Below, in pieces: positions 22,226 through 33,574 of a DNA stretch of 64,000 nucleotides. Position numbers and translations under genes: made by a program. The stretch is taken from assembly GCF_030272615.1 (NCBI RefSeq), contig NC_081413.1, positions 609,905,209 through 609,969,208 on the forward strand. Direction: 5' to 3'. Positions within the stretch are counted from its first letter, which is position 1, and each line of letters starts with the position of its first letter. Origin of the DNA: Cryptomeria japonica (Eukaryota; Streptophyta; Pinopsida; Cupressales; Cupressaceae). The notes beneath the pieces were generated by a model. It did no database searches, was not told the origin of the DNA, and worked only from the letters and a program-made list of their open reading frames with translations.

Positions 22226-22950
22226 GATTTTGTCCACTAATAGGTCTGTCAAACCATTCCAAAAGAATGGGGTTGTGATTTGAAACAATCTGGGGGAGAG
22301 CATTAAGAGAGGCATTGTATCCAATATCCTAGTTAGCCGAGACCAAAAATCTATCTATCCTAACCTAGATAAGGGGATTCCCCTTCCTATGATTGGACCA
22401 AGTGAATGACTTCCCCCTCAAATAAATATCCAACAAACCATTTTTACTGATAAAGTCTGCCAAGGTTAGCCATACTATCTAAGTAATCCGTCAAGCCTCC
22501 ACATTTCTTGGAAGAAAATAGGGGAGAGTTTAAGTCACCCACCACCATCCAATGACAACTTTGATCCTGACACATCAAATAGGAGATCTCATCCCAAAGA
22601 ACTAGATGACCAGTTCAAGTATTGGGCGCATAAATATTAACAAGATGTTAAGAGTTAGATTGAGAAGTAAAATTTATAGAAAAGGAACTAGTAGAAGAAG
22701 AAATAAAAGAGCCATCCAGATTCATGGGTCCCACATGGTGACCACACCCCTTGAGACACCATTCACATTACTAATAAGGAAAGAGGAACCCGACCAAATA
22801 TTTTCAGCAATATTATTAAAAGAGACTTCTATCATCTTAAACTTCTTGAAGTATCAAAATATCAATCCTTTTTCCAAGGATGAAATCTCTAAGGGCCAAC
22901 TGTTTTTGGGAACTATTTAAGTCCCTCATATTCCATGATAGGAATTTCAT
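22221..22950 (-). pseudogene. LINE-L ORF2, AP-endonuclease domain
   Basis: The frame begins at an ATG at 22950 with MKFLSWNMRDLNSSQKQLAL, the hallmark start of plant L1 ORF2. It continues with DILILQEV (the metal-binding Glu), then a VVGDLNSPL block, KSFTWSNHRKGNPLIRVRID and a SNHNPILLEW block that corresponds to the catalytic SDH (here S-N-H). The domain nicks genomic DNA for target-primed reverse transcription. A stop lies directly after LQEV and more follow. The segment ends at 22221, where COP-B is inserted. Confidence 0.85.
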
Positions 22951-22982
22951 TTATTAATTCTGGTTGAAGAATCAAGGGTCCT

Positions 22983-23770
22983 CTAGATTTCATTAGCAAT
23001 TTCCCTTACTACTTTTTTATGTCTAGAGAGTCTTTGTGATGGGTGTCCCATCTTCACTTTCGACCCCACATCTATCTTCTTATTCCTTATTTTCCTTTTC
23101 TGAGTCACCCAACCATCACCAGCTAATAGGGCACATCCACTAGAGGAAACACCAGGGAGGAGAAGGTTTGCACCACATTTGAGGGGGGGGCAGCATATGC
23201 CATAGAGGAAACACCAGGGAGGAGAAGGTCTGCACCACATTTGAGGGGGGGGCAGCATATGCCATTGTTCTCACCCAATTTTCATGTAACAAGAGCAATT
23301 GGAGTTGGGATGCCAACCACAACAACATAAGTGGTGTGGGTAGACGGGGAGGGAATCTCCCCCTCCTCAAGGGGTCCCAAGACCACTACACTATTCAATG
23401 CACCCATCAAATTCACATTAGTAGGAGGTGAAGGGATCTCAACCTCCAACTGGAAACCTTTCTATGGAGAAGAAGATTTTGAATCCACTTGAGAAGACTT
23501 GTTGGGGTTTTCCATCATCTTGAGGAGCCCTTCAGTAAAAGGGTAATCCTCATTATCATCCTCCATGCAAACCTCATCTAGATTCTTATCAACCACCTCA
23601 AGCTCATTAGATGTACATATTTCCTTTTGTTTTAGAGGATTTTTTGGTAGGGCCTTATAGCCAGAGATTAGATGTATAGGCTTATAATATATTTGACAAT
23701 AAACCATGGAATTCTCATAAACAATTACCTTGGTCTAGCTTCCCAACTTAGATTACAAAGTAATAAAATT
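22983..23770 (-). pseudogene. LINE-L ORF1 remnant
   Basis: Upstream of ORF2 on the same strand, segments read TKVIVYENSMVYCQIYY (where plant L1 ORF1 proteins have a CCHC knuckle; here the cysteines are mostly lost). An acidic ELEVVDKNLDEVCMEDDNED segment follows, and then a basic end SRHKKVVREIANEI just before ORF2. ORF1 proteins bind LINE RNA. The identification rests on position plus a degraded knuckle, so it is tentative. A 62-bp duplication at 23141-23264 lies within it. Confidence 0.5.
23141..23264. repeat. 62-bp tandem duplication with G8 tracts
   Basis: Units 23141-23202 and 23203-23264 both start TAGAGGAAACACCAGGGAGG and end GCAGCATATGCCA. They differ at one base (GGTTTG versus GGTCTG). 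Each contains a run of eight guanines. Confidence 0.95.
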
Positions 23771-24718
23771 GGGGAGATTCTTTTTTATGGTAACCAACAC
23801 ACAAAAATGAGAAAACACTAACCTGGATCTTAGTCTAGTTACCTCATTCATTGATGGATGTTCCTTATAATAAACATTGCACTAACTTGGATCTTATCCC
23901 AATGTTTCTTATAATAAATGTTAGTATTTTCTAATTGATATTAATGCAAGAGCATTCAATAGCATTAGGGAAACCTTTCATCGCCTTAAAAAAATGTATT
24001 TTCCTTCTACTTTATATGTCTATTTAGTTGTTTTAGAGCCCATGATGACACTTACAAAGTGGAGGACAACCAGAAGTTTTAAACAACAAAATAATCACTT
24101 TTTAGTTTTAGTGAGCCTAAACATGCATGTATAGACATGAAAACTGAGCCCAAGGAGCAAAATTGAAAAATAAAATGACTAGTGAAAGAATTATAGTCAT
24201 AAATTATATTCACTTCTAATTTCACACTCCTTTTTGGGCCCTTTCTTTAGTGTTCCTCCTTCTAGGTCTTTTTCATCCTATTTTGGCCTTATTTCATCCA
24301 AATTAGCATTATATGCTCATGAGGTGACCTAACCCAATGTCTTGGGATTGTGCACTCTACAGCCACCTATTGTTTTCCATTTTTTGGGTAGATTATGGAA
24401 CCTAGAACCATAGTCTAGTGGAATATGGTGCATAGCTCCATAGCTTAGTGGACTATGGTGCTTAGCTCCATAGCCCCCCCTCCCCCCCTCTCCCCCCCCC
24501 CCTCGCCCAAAAAAAAAATAGAGCCCAAATTTGAATATTTAAAAGTGTCAGTTCTCGCTATTCATGATCTTATCTCAATATTTTGATGTGACCACTAGAA
24601 GTCAGCCTAAAAGTGAAAATAGCTACGAAGAACCCTATATAAAGGCATCATCTCTCATTTATTTGATCATCCTTTCATATTCAACAAGTTTCATTCAAGA
24701 GTAGACCTAAGTACAAGG
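23771..24718. other. AT-rich stretch with C/A homopolymers and a TATA box; possible old LTR
   Basis: No coding frame is supportable, although 23771-24060 on the minus strand may be more eroded LINE-L ORF1. A run of C-rich tracts followed by ten A lies at 24475-24520. TATATAAA at 24636-24643, followed by a pyrimidine-rich stretch, resembles an LTR promoter reading rightward. It would suit the decayed gypsy element whose protease is at 33.8-34.2 kb, with SIR-C inserted in its leader. The last five bases (CAAGG) are the SIR-C target duplication. Confidence 0.4.
24714..24718. repeat. Left target-site duplication of SIR-C (CAAGG)
   Basis: CAAGG directly before the LTR equals 32807-32811 after the second LTR. 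Confidence 0.92.
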
Positions 24719-26026
24719 TGTTGGCATTCTGATGCAATTTTGTATGACTGGTAAACATTATGGTTGTCATTGTTGGCAACATCATCTCCTTAGTCTTCCC
24801 AATCCCTAGGGATTAAGCAAACCAGGCAGTGAGTAAACAGGCAAATAGTAAGACTGGGCAGTGAGTAAACTGGTAGACAGTAAGTATACCAGCAAGCAGT
24901 AGATCAGAAAGTAGTCGACCGGAAAGTAGCAAGGTGATTGGGTAGTGGTGAGTAGATCGGTAAGGAAGACATCCACTGAATAAGCAAAGACTAAACCGGT
25001 ACACTGGAAGAAATTGGCTAGTCAAGGTATTGATCAGTTCATCAGAAAAGTCGGTAACCGATAGACTGGTAACGTTTAGTTACAATCAACTAAATTGGAA
25101 ATCTTCTCTCATTCAACCAATAGACATATCGACATGTTTGACAAAATTGACAAAGATTCCTACATGATTGCAGAAACACATTTTAAGGCTTGACAATGGA
25201 ATTTTGAAAGGTGTGTTTTGGAGGGAAAAGTTGGCAAAAGACTTAAGGATCTATAAATACACAAATCTCATTGTTGAGAAGGTTGTTGTCAAGGTGATTA
25301 AAAATTAAATGTGAAAAAGAACACAAGGGGATTTTCAGAGCGTATAGAGCCGAGTGACAGAAGACCGGTAGAGTGGGGTTTCACAGAGCAGTGACTTAGG
25401 TGATAGAGGACTAGTAGTGCAGGATTCAAGTATCAGCAAACCGACAGAAGGCAGAGTTATGAAGGACAAGCACAACTGATGCAGACCAAGACTGATGACT
25501 GATTGTGATCTGATCAAGCTAATGTGTAGCATCATGTATCTGATCATTTTATCTCTTGTTTTGAAATGACTGCAATATAAATCCCTTAACTGGGTGGACT
25601 TTAAAATGTCCCATTGTATAAATCTCTTAACCAGGTAACATCTTAATTGATGTTCTAAGTCCTTTAACCAGGCTACCTTTAACAGGGTAAAGGCACTAAC
25701 CGAACTTCATCAAAATCCCTTAACCGGGTGGCACCTAACTAGTGTCTTTGTAATCTCCTAACATGGATGGCTCTTCACCGGGCATACTCTAGAAGAGTAC
25801 AAATTTTGTGAGTTGCTACTCACACCGTGGTTTTCTCCCTATTGGGTTTCCACGAGATAAATCTGTGTGTCTTTGTGTATCTTTTTATGCATGCTTAATC
25901 TTCTGCAGTAATTGTGTACATTGGTGAATGGTTAATTAGTTCATATTCAGAGCTAAAGTTTCAATTAGTAAAAAATGGTAATGTAATGATTCACCCCTTC
26001 CCTCTCAGTATCGGTTGGATCTAACA
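24719..26026 (+). repeat. SIR-C 5' LTR
   Basis: TG...CA ends. It contains many CCGGT/ACCGG/CCGAC motifs and a TATAAATA box at 25252-25259 (same context in the 3' LTR at 32054-32061). Relative to the 3' LTR it has extra segments of about 30 bp near 24845 and about 20 bp near 25415. Confidence 0.92.
25252..25259 (+). promoter_or_regulatory. Probable TATA box of SIR-C
   Basis: TATAAATA in GGATCTATAAATACAC, conserved in both LTRs. Confidence 0.45.
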
Positions 26027-26028
26027 AT

Positions 26029-26040
26029 TGGTATTAGAGC
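26029..26040 (+). promoter_or_regulatory. SIR-C primer-binding site (initiator Met type)
   Basis: TGGTATTAGAGC, one base different from the canonical TGGTATCAGAGC, two bases inside the LTR. Confidence 0.85.
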
Positions 26041-26084
26041 TCAGTTCCTCTGAAGTGAAGCTTAACAGCTTGAGGATAAAGATC

Positions 26085-27465
26085 ATGGAGGAATACTGGT
26101 ATCAGAAGCAGATTGATGAAGCCAATGAGATCATTGCTTAGCTGAAAGAGAGACTACGAAAATCTCTTGCAAAAAGGAAGGAATTAGCTCAGCAGCTAAA
26201 TGAAAGCCAGTATATCATAGATAAACTCTCTAAACAAAGTGGATCTGAAGAAGCTGTCTCAGAACTCATGGAAAAGAACAAGAAATTGACTGAAGAAGTC
26301 ACACATCTCAAAAGGGAACATGAAGGTCAGACCTTGAGAATGACTGAGATACTGGAAGCCAACAAAAGTGCTGATAAAAGAAAAAAAGAGGTAGAAGGAG
26401 AACTGTCAAAAGCTGAAAGAGCCAGGAGACTTGTTGAAGATGCACTGAGAGAAAATGGTGCAATCACGATTGAGAAAGATGAAGAAATCTGAGATCTTAC
26501 TCAGGAGAATGAATACATACACAAACATCTGAATGACAATGTAGAAGAAAAGGAGAAGATGATGAAAGAGATTGAACAACTCAAAAGTGAGTTGAAAACT
26601 GAGAATGAGAGAAATGAGAAAGCTGAGAAAGTTCAATGAAAGCTCTAAGAACGTAGATAAATAGTTGAAGGCTCAGAGAAGAACAAAGGATACAACCGGT
26701 CTTGGTTACACCAGTTCAAGTCCTATGGAAACTGGAGTATCATCTAAATCCAAAAGAATGAAGGATGATAAAAGAAATCAATCAAAAGCAAGAGGTTTGA
26801 AGTCTTTCAAATTCTCTTGTAATCATTGTGGAAAATTGGGTCATAAGACCAATGACTGTAGGAATAAACCAGTTAATCAAAAGAAGACTTTTACTTTTGA
26901 TGGTTACTGTCACAATTGTCATAAGTATGGTCACACTGCTTATGAGTGTAGATCTCAATCAAGTAGCTTGTCAAGTGCAAAAAGATTTAATGGACATTGC
27001 TTCACTTGCAACAAGTTTGGACATAGATCAAAAGAATGCAGATTCAAGAAAAAGGTATCAAGGCCACAGTTTAAACCGGTTATTCCTAACAAAAAGAGTA
27101 ATCAATTGAATGCCACCTATTCCACGTGTGGTAATTTTGGTCATGGTGCCGAAACATGTAGAATGAGGATGGGTCAGAAAAAAAATCCAGGACCATGGAG
27201 GACAACTAGTATGACATGTTTTAACTGCCATAAGATCGACCATCTAGCCAGAGAATGTAGAAGTCGATCCTACAACCGGTCTGCAGACAAGAATCGGTTT
27301 AGCAAGAAAAAGGAGCAAAATGACCTGAAAGGAAAGAAGACAACTGAAGAAATAAGAGATGAAATGAAAAAGACATGGATCAAGAAGGATGAAGGAAAAG
27401 AAGGACAAGGACATTCCGAAACCAAGTCATCATCCATCGGTTATGACAGTTCCACTTCCAACTAG
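26085..27465 (+). pseudogene. SIR-C ORF1: coiled-coil protein with five CCHC zinc knuckles
   Basis: An ATG 45 bases after the primer site opens a heptad-rich coiled coil (MEEYWYQKQIDEANEII, later LMEKNKKLTEEVTHLKREHE) with stops at 26139 and 26490. A frame change near 26635 leads into the last 267 codons, which contain TKDTTGLGYTSSS and then five knuckles: CNHCGKLGHKTNDC, CHNCHKYGHTAYEC, CFTCNKFGHRSKEC, one whose first Cys is Tyr (STCGNFGHGAETC), and CFNCHKIDHLAREC. A basic lysine-rich tail ends at 27465. CCHC knuckles bind single-stranded nucleic acid; in copia gag there is usually one. The GLGY phrase before the knuckles is also seen in SIRE-type gag. I infer a gag-derived RNA-packaging protein without a recognisable gag core. 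Confidence 0.78.
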
Positions 27466-27928
27466 GCATATGGATGCCCAGGGGGAGCAAATATGGTAAG
27501 ATTACTATTGAACCCCCTCAAAAAATGTAAGGATGTGTTTATCTGCATGGTTGTGATGCACAAAATTTGGTCTGAAAGTTATTAATTGAAGTTTGTCTTG
27601 TGAGTTATTTAATTTGAGTATTGGTATCTACAATAAATAACCGGTGAAGTCAAATCAGTGTACTTTAAGTTGTGAGCTTCAAATCTGATCGTTGGATCCT
27701 AGCACCGATAAAACTCAATGGATAAATAAGGAAATGATAGTGCAATTTCATTTACCTAATGACTTGTGAATTTTCTGGAGCTCCCAAGTGTTCCAAGGTG
27801 ATTTGAAAATTGCTAAGCTTTGTTTGTGTGAAAAAAAAGGGAAATTCAAGTAGAGCAATAGTGGTGTTTGGCATTCCCTAAGAAAGGTTTTTCAACTGCA
27901 TCTGAGAAAATATTGATTTAAGGTCATC
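27466..27928 (+). other. SIR-C spacer between ORF1 and ORF2
   Basis: 463 bases, AT-rich, without a coding frame. SIR-E has a spacer of similar size in the same place (about 556 bases after removing GYP-F). No remnant of protease, integrase or RT is visible, so pol is absent and not merely eroded. Confidence 0.6.
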
Positions 27929-30900
27929 ATGGTAGCAAAATTATCGACTCCTATGTTGGTTGAAGCTATCAAGGAACCCCAACCCGAGTTCAAGCTGCAC
28001 CCGATGAAAGTCGATGAAATCAACAAAACAAGTGCTTTATCATCTGTGCCCTCTGATGTATTGTTGGTAGAAAATATTTGTTCATACATTCATTGCAAGC
28101 TCGAAGAACTTGGAGATAAGCTCATTCGAAATGAGTTTAATGGGTTCTGTGATAATGATCAATTGAAGCCAGAATTTCTATCTCTGAAGACAAAGGGTTT
28201 GGCAAATGTGATTGCTTTTCCTATTCAAATTCATGATGACTAGGTTAGATATGTACTAAGCAGGGTTCATGATCATTTTTTGTAGCTGGAGGCTAATGCA
28301 CTGATCAAGATTTCAAAGGATGTGATTCAAAGAGTGACTGGGTTCAGTGCTACCGGTGAAGCATTAACCCTACAAATGATTTCATCAAATGAAGTCATCA
28401 GGTTAACCAAATCCCAGTGTGACAGTCGAGCAATGAATATCACTCATATTGAGGATATTGAAGTAAGATTTTCCTCTGCAGTGTTGGGTTATAGGGTATA
28501 TCAATCAATCCGACTGAACAGTGCGCTGAGCAGTACCATCCATGATGGATACTAGATTATCAAAGAAGATGCAACATATGATATATACGGGATGATTCAA
28601 AGTCAGTTCATGGTAAGAATGAAAAGAATAAAGAAGGATAAGAAGCAATCCTTCAAATATGGCTCTCTACTGGTATGTAAATTCTTCTATGTGCTAAAAT
28701 ACTTCCTTGTAAGGGTAATGTAGTATGGTCACATGAGAAACCTGTCATGGTTTAGATAGGTGAAATGATTAGGGATCTGGGAGATAATTTCGAGGAAGCA
28801 ATGTGGGGTTATTTCAAAGAATTCCAAACTAGAATGCACACGAGGGAAAGAATTCCAATCAGAATAGTGCAAAAATACAAGAACAATATTTGTTTTCTTG
28901 TAGATATAGATTGTTGTATTATCCAAGCAGTTGAACCAAGAACTTTTTGGGTTCCACCTATGGGATATGAGGTTTCAACAGATCTAGTTAAAATTCATAT
29001 CAATATGCTTCTATCTAAACTGGTAGATTTGAAGGCAAAGAGGTTTGGAACATATGAGGAGGCAAGTTCTAAAATAAAACAAGAACTTCAGGCACCTATC
29101 ATTAAAAGAAAAGTAAAGAAAATGATAGATACCCTTGACAAGAAATATGGAGGTGAAGTATCTGGTGCCACTACCTCCACCAGTGCGAGTGATCAAGCAG
29201 GGGTCACACTTGCCAAAGATGAATAATTGACCGGTGAAAAGAAGAAAGTGACAAAAACAAAACCAAATGGCACTACAACAACTAAACCGACAACATACAC
29301 AAAGGAAAAGAATCCAGGTACTCTGGTATCCTCACCAAGAAAAGATAGATCGGTAGGAGTAACTTACACCAGAAAGAGGAAGAGTGATCCAAAAATTAAA
29401 GAGGATAAGAAAGAAGGTGACATTGGGTTAGATGTGGAAGTAACAGAGGTTAGAAGAAGTCAAAGGAATAAATCTCCAACAATTGATGAGATGGTGCATG
29501 GCATCAAATAATTTGGAGGTTTGTCTGGTGTTGGAAGGAGATATTCTCTTAGTAATGATGAAGATAAGAGGAAACTTGAGGAAGCTTTGATTTGGAACTT
29601 GCACACCTTTTGTAGAACTCCCAATGAATTGTATGGCATTATTCAATCAGATTTGCTGGATAAAATTGAAGGAAGATGGAAGTCTTCTCTAGCTATTGAA
29701 AAAGAGCTCAGAACAAAAGCTCTCATGGAAGTGCAACATGAATTAGATTTTGATCAAGCTTCACTGGTGGCTAAAGCATGCATTCAACATTTCAAGATAA
29801 GGAACAAAACTAGAAGAGTGGTAGTAGGTGAAATTAGACAAGTGCATGTTGAAGGTGTTGCCCTGTGGAAGGAAATTATGGACTAGAAAAAGAAGTTTGA
29901 AGAAGAAATTGAACAAGAAACTAAACAGGACAAAGGGGCAATTGTCCTTGATAAAGGGAAAGCTAAAGACTCCACTAAAGGATTTGATACGTTCTCTGTT
30001 GAGGACATCATAGGAGATGTTGTGTTAGATATTCCCAATCTGACAACAGGTATTGAACAACTGATTCATAATTCACTGATAGAGGAAGCCGATAAAACTA
30101 AATTGTTAGGTCAAGATGAAGTTTTAGTTGAAGACATTCCTTATCAGGATACACCTCATAGAAACATACCAGCACCAAATCCTAATCTCTTTCAAGAAAG
30201 AAAAGAAGACAGAGGAAGAGAAGAGAACAGAGAAAGGAAATGAGGTAGAGAAGAGAACAGAGAAAAAAAAAGAGGAAGAAAAGAAAACAGAAGAAGGTAA
30301 AGAGGAAGAAAAGAAGACAAAGGAAGAGAAGAGAACAGAAGAAGGAAATAAGGAAGAAAAGAAAATAGAGGAAGGCAAAGAGGAAGAAAAGAAATCAGAG
30401 GAAAGAAAAGAGGAATAGACAAAAGTAGAGGAAGAGAAGATAAAAGATAACACAGTAGTGTTGGATACCCCTCTGGTAAAAAGAAAATTAGACTTAGACA
30501 AGGAAAATGTAAAGAAAAAGGTAAGAATTGTCATAGCAAGTAGCTCAAAAGCTGAACCCTCAAAAAATGAAGAAGGAACAGAGGAAGAATAAGAAGGTGA
30601 TTTAGTTATAGATATAAAGAATATGACCCCAAAATAGTTGATGAAAGTCTTAGAAAAACTGAGAATCCAAGTTGAAAAGGTAAAACTGAGAGAAAAGAAA
30701 AAGAAGGCAAGAATCCTCACGTCTGCCAAAACAATTCTCTCTGATCTCATACCGGACATTGCAGTTGATGATACTGCACCCATTATTGATCAGTTGAATA
30801 CTCTGGTCAAAGCAATAAGTTCAGAGGCAACCGACCTGGAGAAGGTTGCAATAAGACAATATGAATCTAAGTGAGGAGATAACCTAATGGAGCAGATATC

Positions 30901-31399
30901 AGTTGGTAAAGTTGCACTATCAACCAGAACATAAGAAGTTAAGACCACACTACAACAAGTTGGTCAAATCCTGTTGAAATATTCAAACTTTCTTGTCTTA
31001 ATTAAAGATTTGGATGATAAATAAAATTAGATTCAAAAGGAGATTCAGGATCTGATAAGCTCATTTGATCCTCTTAGTAGTTCAACATCAACTTTCACTG
31101 GAAAAATCAAAATGCTCAATCATCAACTCAGAAAGTTGAAAGATGAAGAGGACAAAAGAAGTCTTAGCATGTTAGAGCTCCAGTTCTATTTAGCACCAAT
31201 TATAGACTTCATGCAACTACACATTAAAGAGGCAGACCACCTAATTAATGCACTGGACTGCAAGATAGTTGACGATATGGAGGTCTTCATTGCAGTATTA
31301 CATGGCCACTTTACTACCATGAAACAAATTCAATCTTCATGGGAATCGTCCTTAAAAGTGGCTCAAGAAACCTTCGAAGAGATTTTTGCTTTATTTTGA
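27929..31399 (+). pseudogene. SIR-C ORF2: large accessory protein of unknown function
   Basis: Starts MVAKLSTPMLVEAIKEP and continues through several stops and at least two frame changes (segments 27929-28243, 28322-28555, 28765-29511, 29521-30243, 30128-30418, 30638-30874, 31112-31399). It is homologous to SIR-E ORF2 along its length: KYGSLLVCKFFY versus KFGSLLVCMFFY, LGDNFEEAM versus LGDNFNDIM, AVEPRTFWVPPMGYEV versus VVEPRTQSLSPMGYEI, RFGTYEEASSKIK versus RYGTYEEVKEKVK. A segment IKISKDVIQRVTGFSATGEA recalls the IATEQRIAEVTGLPHEGE phrase in GYP-D's env-position frame. The middle is basic then Glu/Lys-rich, and the end helical. No transmembrane, protease or polymerase motif is seen. Function unknown. 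Confidence 0.7.
30184..30440 (+). repeat. Glu/Lys-coding purine tract in SIR-C ORF2
   Basis: About 250 bases made almost only of A and G with rare C, from repeated GAAGAAAAGAA and ACAGAGGAAG units. In frame it encodes EEKKTEEGKEEEKK-type repeats. The opposite strand is equally open and Ser/Phe/Leu-rich, which is a composition artefact. Confidence 0.85.
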
Positions 31400-31540
31400 C
31401 AAATCTTCTTGGATTGTCTTTATCATTGATGGCAAAAGGGGGAATTTGGCTTTTATGGAGTCTTGTCAGGAACAGGGGCCATGGGACCGACACAGTAGAT
31501 GGGATCGGCTCAGTAGCTTGTAGAATTTTCCACCAATGCC

Positions 31541-31550
31541 AAAGGGGGAG
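31541..31550 (+). promoter_or_regulatory. SIR-C polypurine tract
   Basis: AAAGGGGGAG followed by TT and the LTR. A second similar tract (CAAAAGGGGGAA) lies about 110 bases upstream near 31434-31445. Confidence 0.8.
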
Positions 31551-31552
31551 TT

Positions 31553-32806
31553 TGTTGGCATTCTGATGCAATTTTGTATTACCGGTAAACATTATGGTTG
31601 TCATTATTGGCAACATCATCTCCTTAGTCTTCCCAATCCTTAGGGAGTAAGCAAACCAGGCAGTGAGTAAACAGGAAGACAGTAAGTATACCAGCAAGCA
31701 GTAGACTGACAAGTAGTATACCGGCAAGCAACAAGGCAATTGGGTAGCGGTGAGTAGATTAGTAAGGAAGACATCCACCGACTAAGCAAAGACTAAACCA
31801 GTACACTGGAAGAAATCGGTTAGTCAAGGTATTGATCGTTTCATCAGAAAAGCCAATAACCGACAAACTAGTAACGTTCAGTTACAATCAGCTAAATCAA
31901 AAATCTTCTCTCAGTCAACCAACAGACATATCGGCATGTTTGATAGAATTGACAGAGATTCTTGCATCATTGCAGAAGCACATTTTAAGGCCTGACAATG
32001 GAATTTTGAAAGGTATGTTTTTGAGGGAAAAGTTGGCGAATGACTTAAGGATCTATAAATACACAAATCTCATTGTTGAGAAGGTTGTTATCAAGGTGAT
32101 TAAAAATTAAATGTGAAAAAGAACACAGGGGGATTTTTAGAGCGTATAGAGCCGAGTGATAGAAGACTGGTAGAGTGAGGTTTCACAGAGCAGTGACTTA
32201 GGTGATAGAGGTATCAACAAACCGATAGAAGGTAGAGTTATGAAGGACAGGCACAACCGATGCAGACCAAGATTGATGACTGATTGTGATCTGATCAGCC
32301 TAATGTGTAGCTTCATGTATCTGATCATTTTATCTGTTGTTTTGAAATGACTGCAATATAAATCCCTTAACTAGGTGGACTTTAAAAGGTCCCATTGTAT
32401 AAATCCCTTAATCGGGTAACATCTTAACTGAAGTTCTAAGTCCTTTAACCAAGCTACCTTTAACAGGGTAAAGGCACTAACCGACCTTCATCAAAATCCC
32501 TTAACCGGGTGGCACCTAACCAGTGTCTTTGTAATCTCCTATTAGGGATGGCTCTTCACCGGGCGTACTCCAGAAGAGTACAAATTTTGTGAGTTCCTAC
32601 TCACACCATGGTTTTCTCCCTATTGGTTTCCACAAGATAAATCTATGTGTCTTTGTGTATCTTTTCATGCATGCTTAATTTTCTGCAGTAATTGTGTACA
32701 TTGGTGAATGGTTAATTAGTTCATATTTAAAGCTAAAGTTTCAACTAGTAAAAACTGGTAATGTACTGATTCACCCCTCCCCTCTCAGTACCAGTTGGAT
32801 CTAACA
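31553..32806 (+). repeat. SIR-C 3' LTR
   Basis: Partner of 24719-26026. It is shorter by 54 bp because of small deletions (or insertions in the other copy) in repeated CAGTGAGTAAACNGG-type sequence. Confidence 0.92.
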
Positions 32807-32811
32807 CAAGG
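32807..32811. repeat. Right target-site duplication of SIR-C (CAAGG)
   Basis: CAAGG directly after the final CA of the 3' LTR. Confidence 0.92.
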
Positions 32812-33500
32812 AGCATCAAGTTAAAACAATTTATCTTCAAGTATATGTTTTCATGATAGATTATGATTTATCATTTTATTGTATCAACAATTGGATGACT
32901 TATCCAAAGAACATTGCATCAGCACCATTATCAATCCTAAGGTATAACCTTGTCAATTCAACATTTTACTTAAGGTTGATAGCCTTTTCCCTACTAGGGG
33001 TAAGCTCTATTCTAATCATCATTATTGTAGTTGAAGTTGATTCCTACACAAGGTTTGACTTAGGCAAACTCCTATACATCACAACATTTTCCCTTTCTCT
33101 ATGTACAGGTTATAGATTTGATGACAAAAAGTTACAAATTTGTGTAGAGAATATTGAGACACATAGTTCTAGACTTTGAATAGGTGAAAACATTGGGACT
33201 AATCCAATTAGTTCCATAGTCTTATGATTTTTGGCTAAGTTTTAGAGAGAGTGGGCTATAGATCCTTTTTATCAAAGATCTAAAGCCTCAACTTGCAGGA
33301 CACTTGTGAGGGCTATGACACCTAGTTCCATATTTTGACTGTTAGAGCCCATATTTCAATGATAGGTTCCTCTTTGCATCTATTTTCTAGATCTATACTT
33401 TTGAGTTGAGATTTAGTTATGTATTTGTCTATTTATGCTTATTATTGTTCATCTTCTAGCATTTTATCTAGTCATTTCTCATTTACATCATATCATATCA
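32812..33500. other. AT-rich stretch, nothing recognisable
   Basis: A 108-codon plus-strand frame (32853-33179) has a hydrophobic middle but no recognisable domain and no supporting neighbours. It may be the leader of the decayed gypsy element that follows. A short ATCAT run lies near 33490. Confidence 0.4.
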
Positions 33501-33574
33501 TATCAAACACAAAAAGAGTAAATAATCACACACAACATTCATCTCTCTCTTGTGATTGAAGTTGAATCTTATTG

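Larger units (their letters stand above)
15850..23770 (-). mobile_element. LINE-L: L1-like non-LTR retrotransposon, interrupted and degenerate
   Basis: Minus-strand segments give the full plant L1 order: ORF1 remnant (about 23.77-22.98 kb), AP endonuclease (22.95-22.22 kb), reverse transcriptase (19.37-17.0 kb) and RNase H (16.54-15.99 kb). COP-B (19371-22220, with its GAAAG duplication) interrupts it between endonuclease and RT. Without that insert ORF2 would be about 1,350 codons, normal for the family. Many stops and frame changes make it inactive. The 3' end and poly-A tail could not be located, and the 5' end may extend to about 24.06 kb. Confidence 0.85.
24719..32806 (+). mobile_element. 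SIR-C: pol-less two-frame LTR retrotransposon
   Basis: LTRs of 1308 and 1254 bp (TGTTGGCATTCTGATGC...GGATCTAACA), target duplications CAAGG at 24714-24718 and 32807-32811, an initiator-Met-type primer site two bases inside the 5' LTR and a purine tract against the 3' LTR. The 5.5-kb interior has a coiled-coil/CCHC frame and a second long frame, and no protease, integrase, RT or RNase H. LTR 3' ends (TGATTCACCCCTCCCCTCTCAG), primer site and the GLGY phrase in ORF1 resemble Ty1/copia elements of the SIRE/Maximus type, so I infer a copia-derived non-autonomous family. SIR-E has the same layout with different LTRs. Confidence 0.9.

Noticed and set aside
22606-22920. 104-codon plus-strand open frame
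   Set aside because: Antisense to the LINE-L endonuclease domain, which has clear conserved motifs on the minus strand.
26029-26045. tRNA gene near the primer site
   Set aside because: Only the 12-base primer complement is present; no cloverleaf. I saw no tRNA or rRNA gene anywhere in the window, though a covariance-model scan would be decisive.
30124-30783. 219-codon minus-strand open frame rich in Ser/Phe, opposite SIR-C ORF2
   Set aside because: It is the antisense of the Glu/Lys-coding purine tract; composition removes stops. No domain, and homology supports the plus strand.
32853-33179. 108-codon plus-strand frame with hydrophobic segment
   Set aside because: No homology recognised, AT-rich surroundings, isolated; considered as a membrane protein but unsupported.
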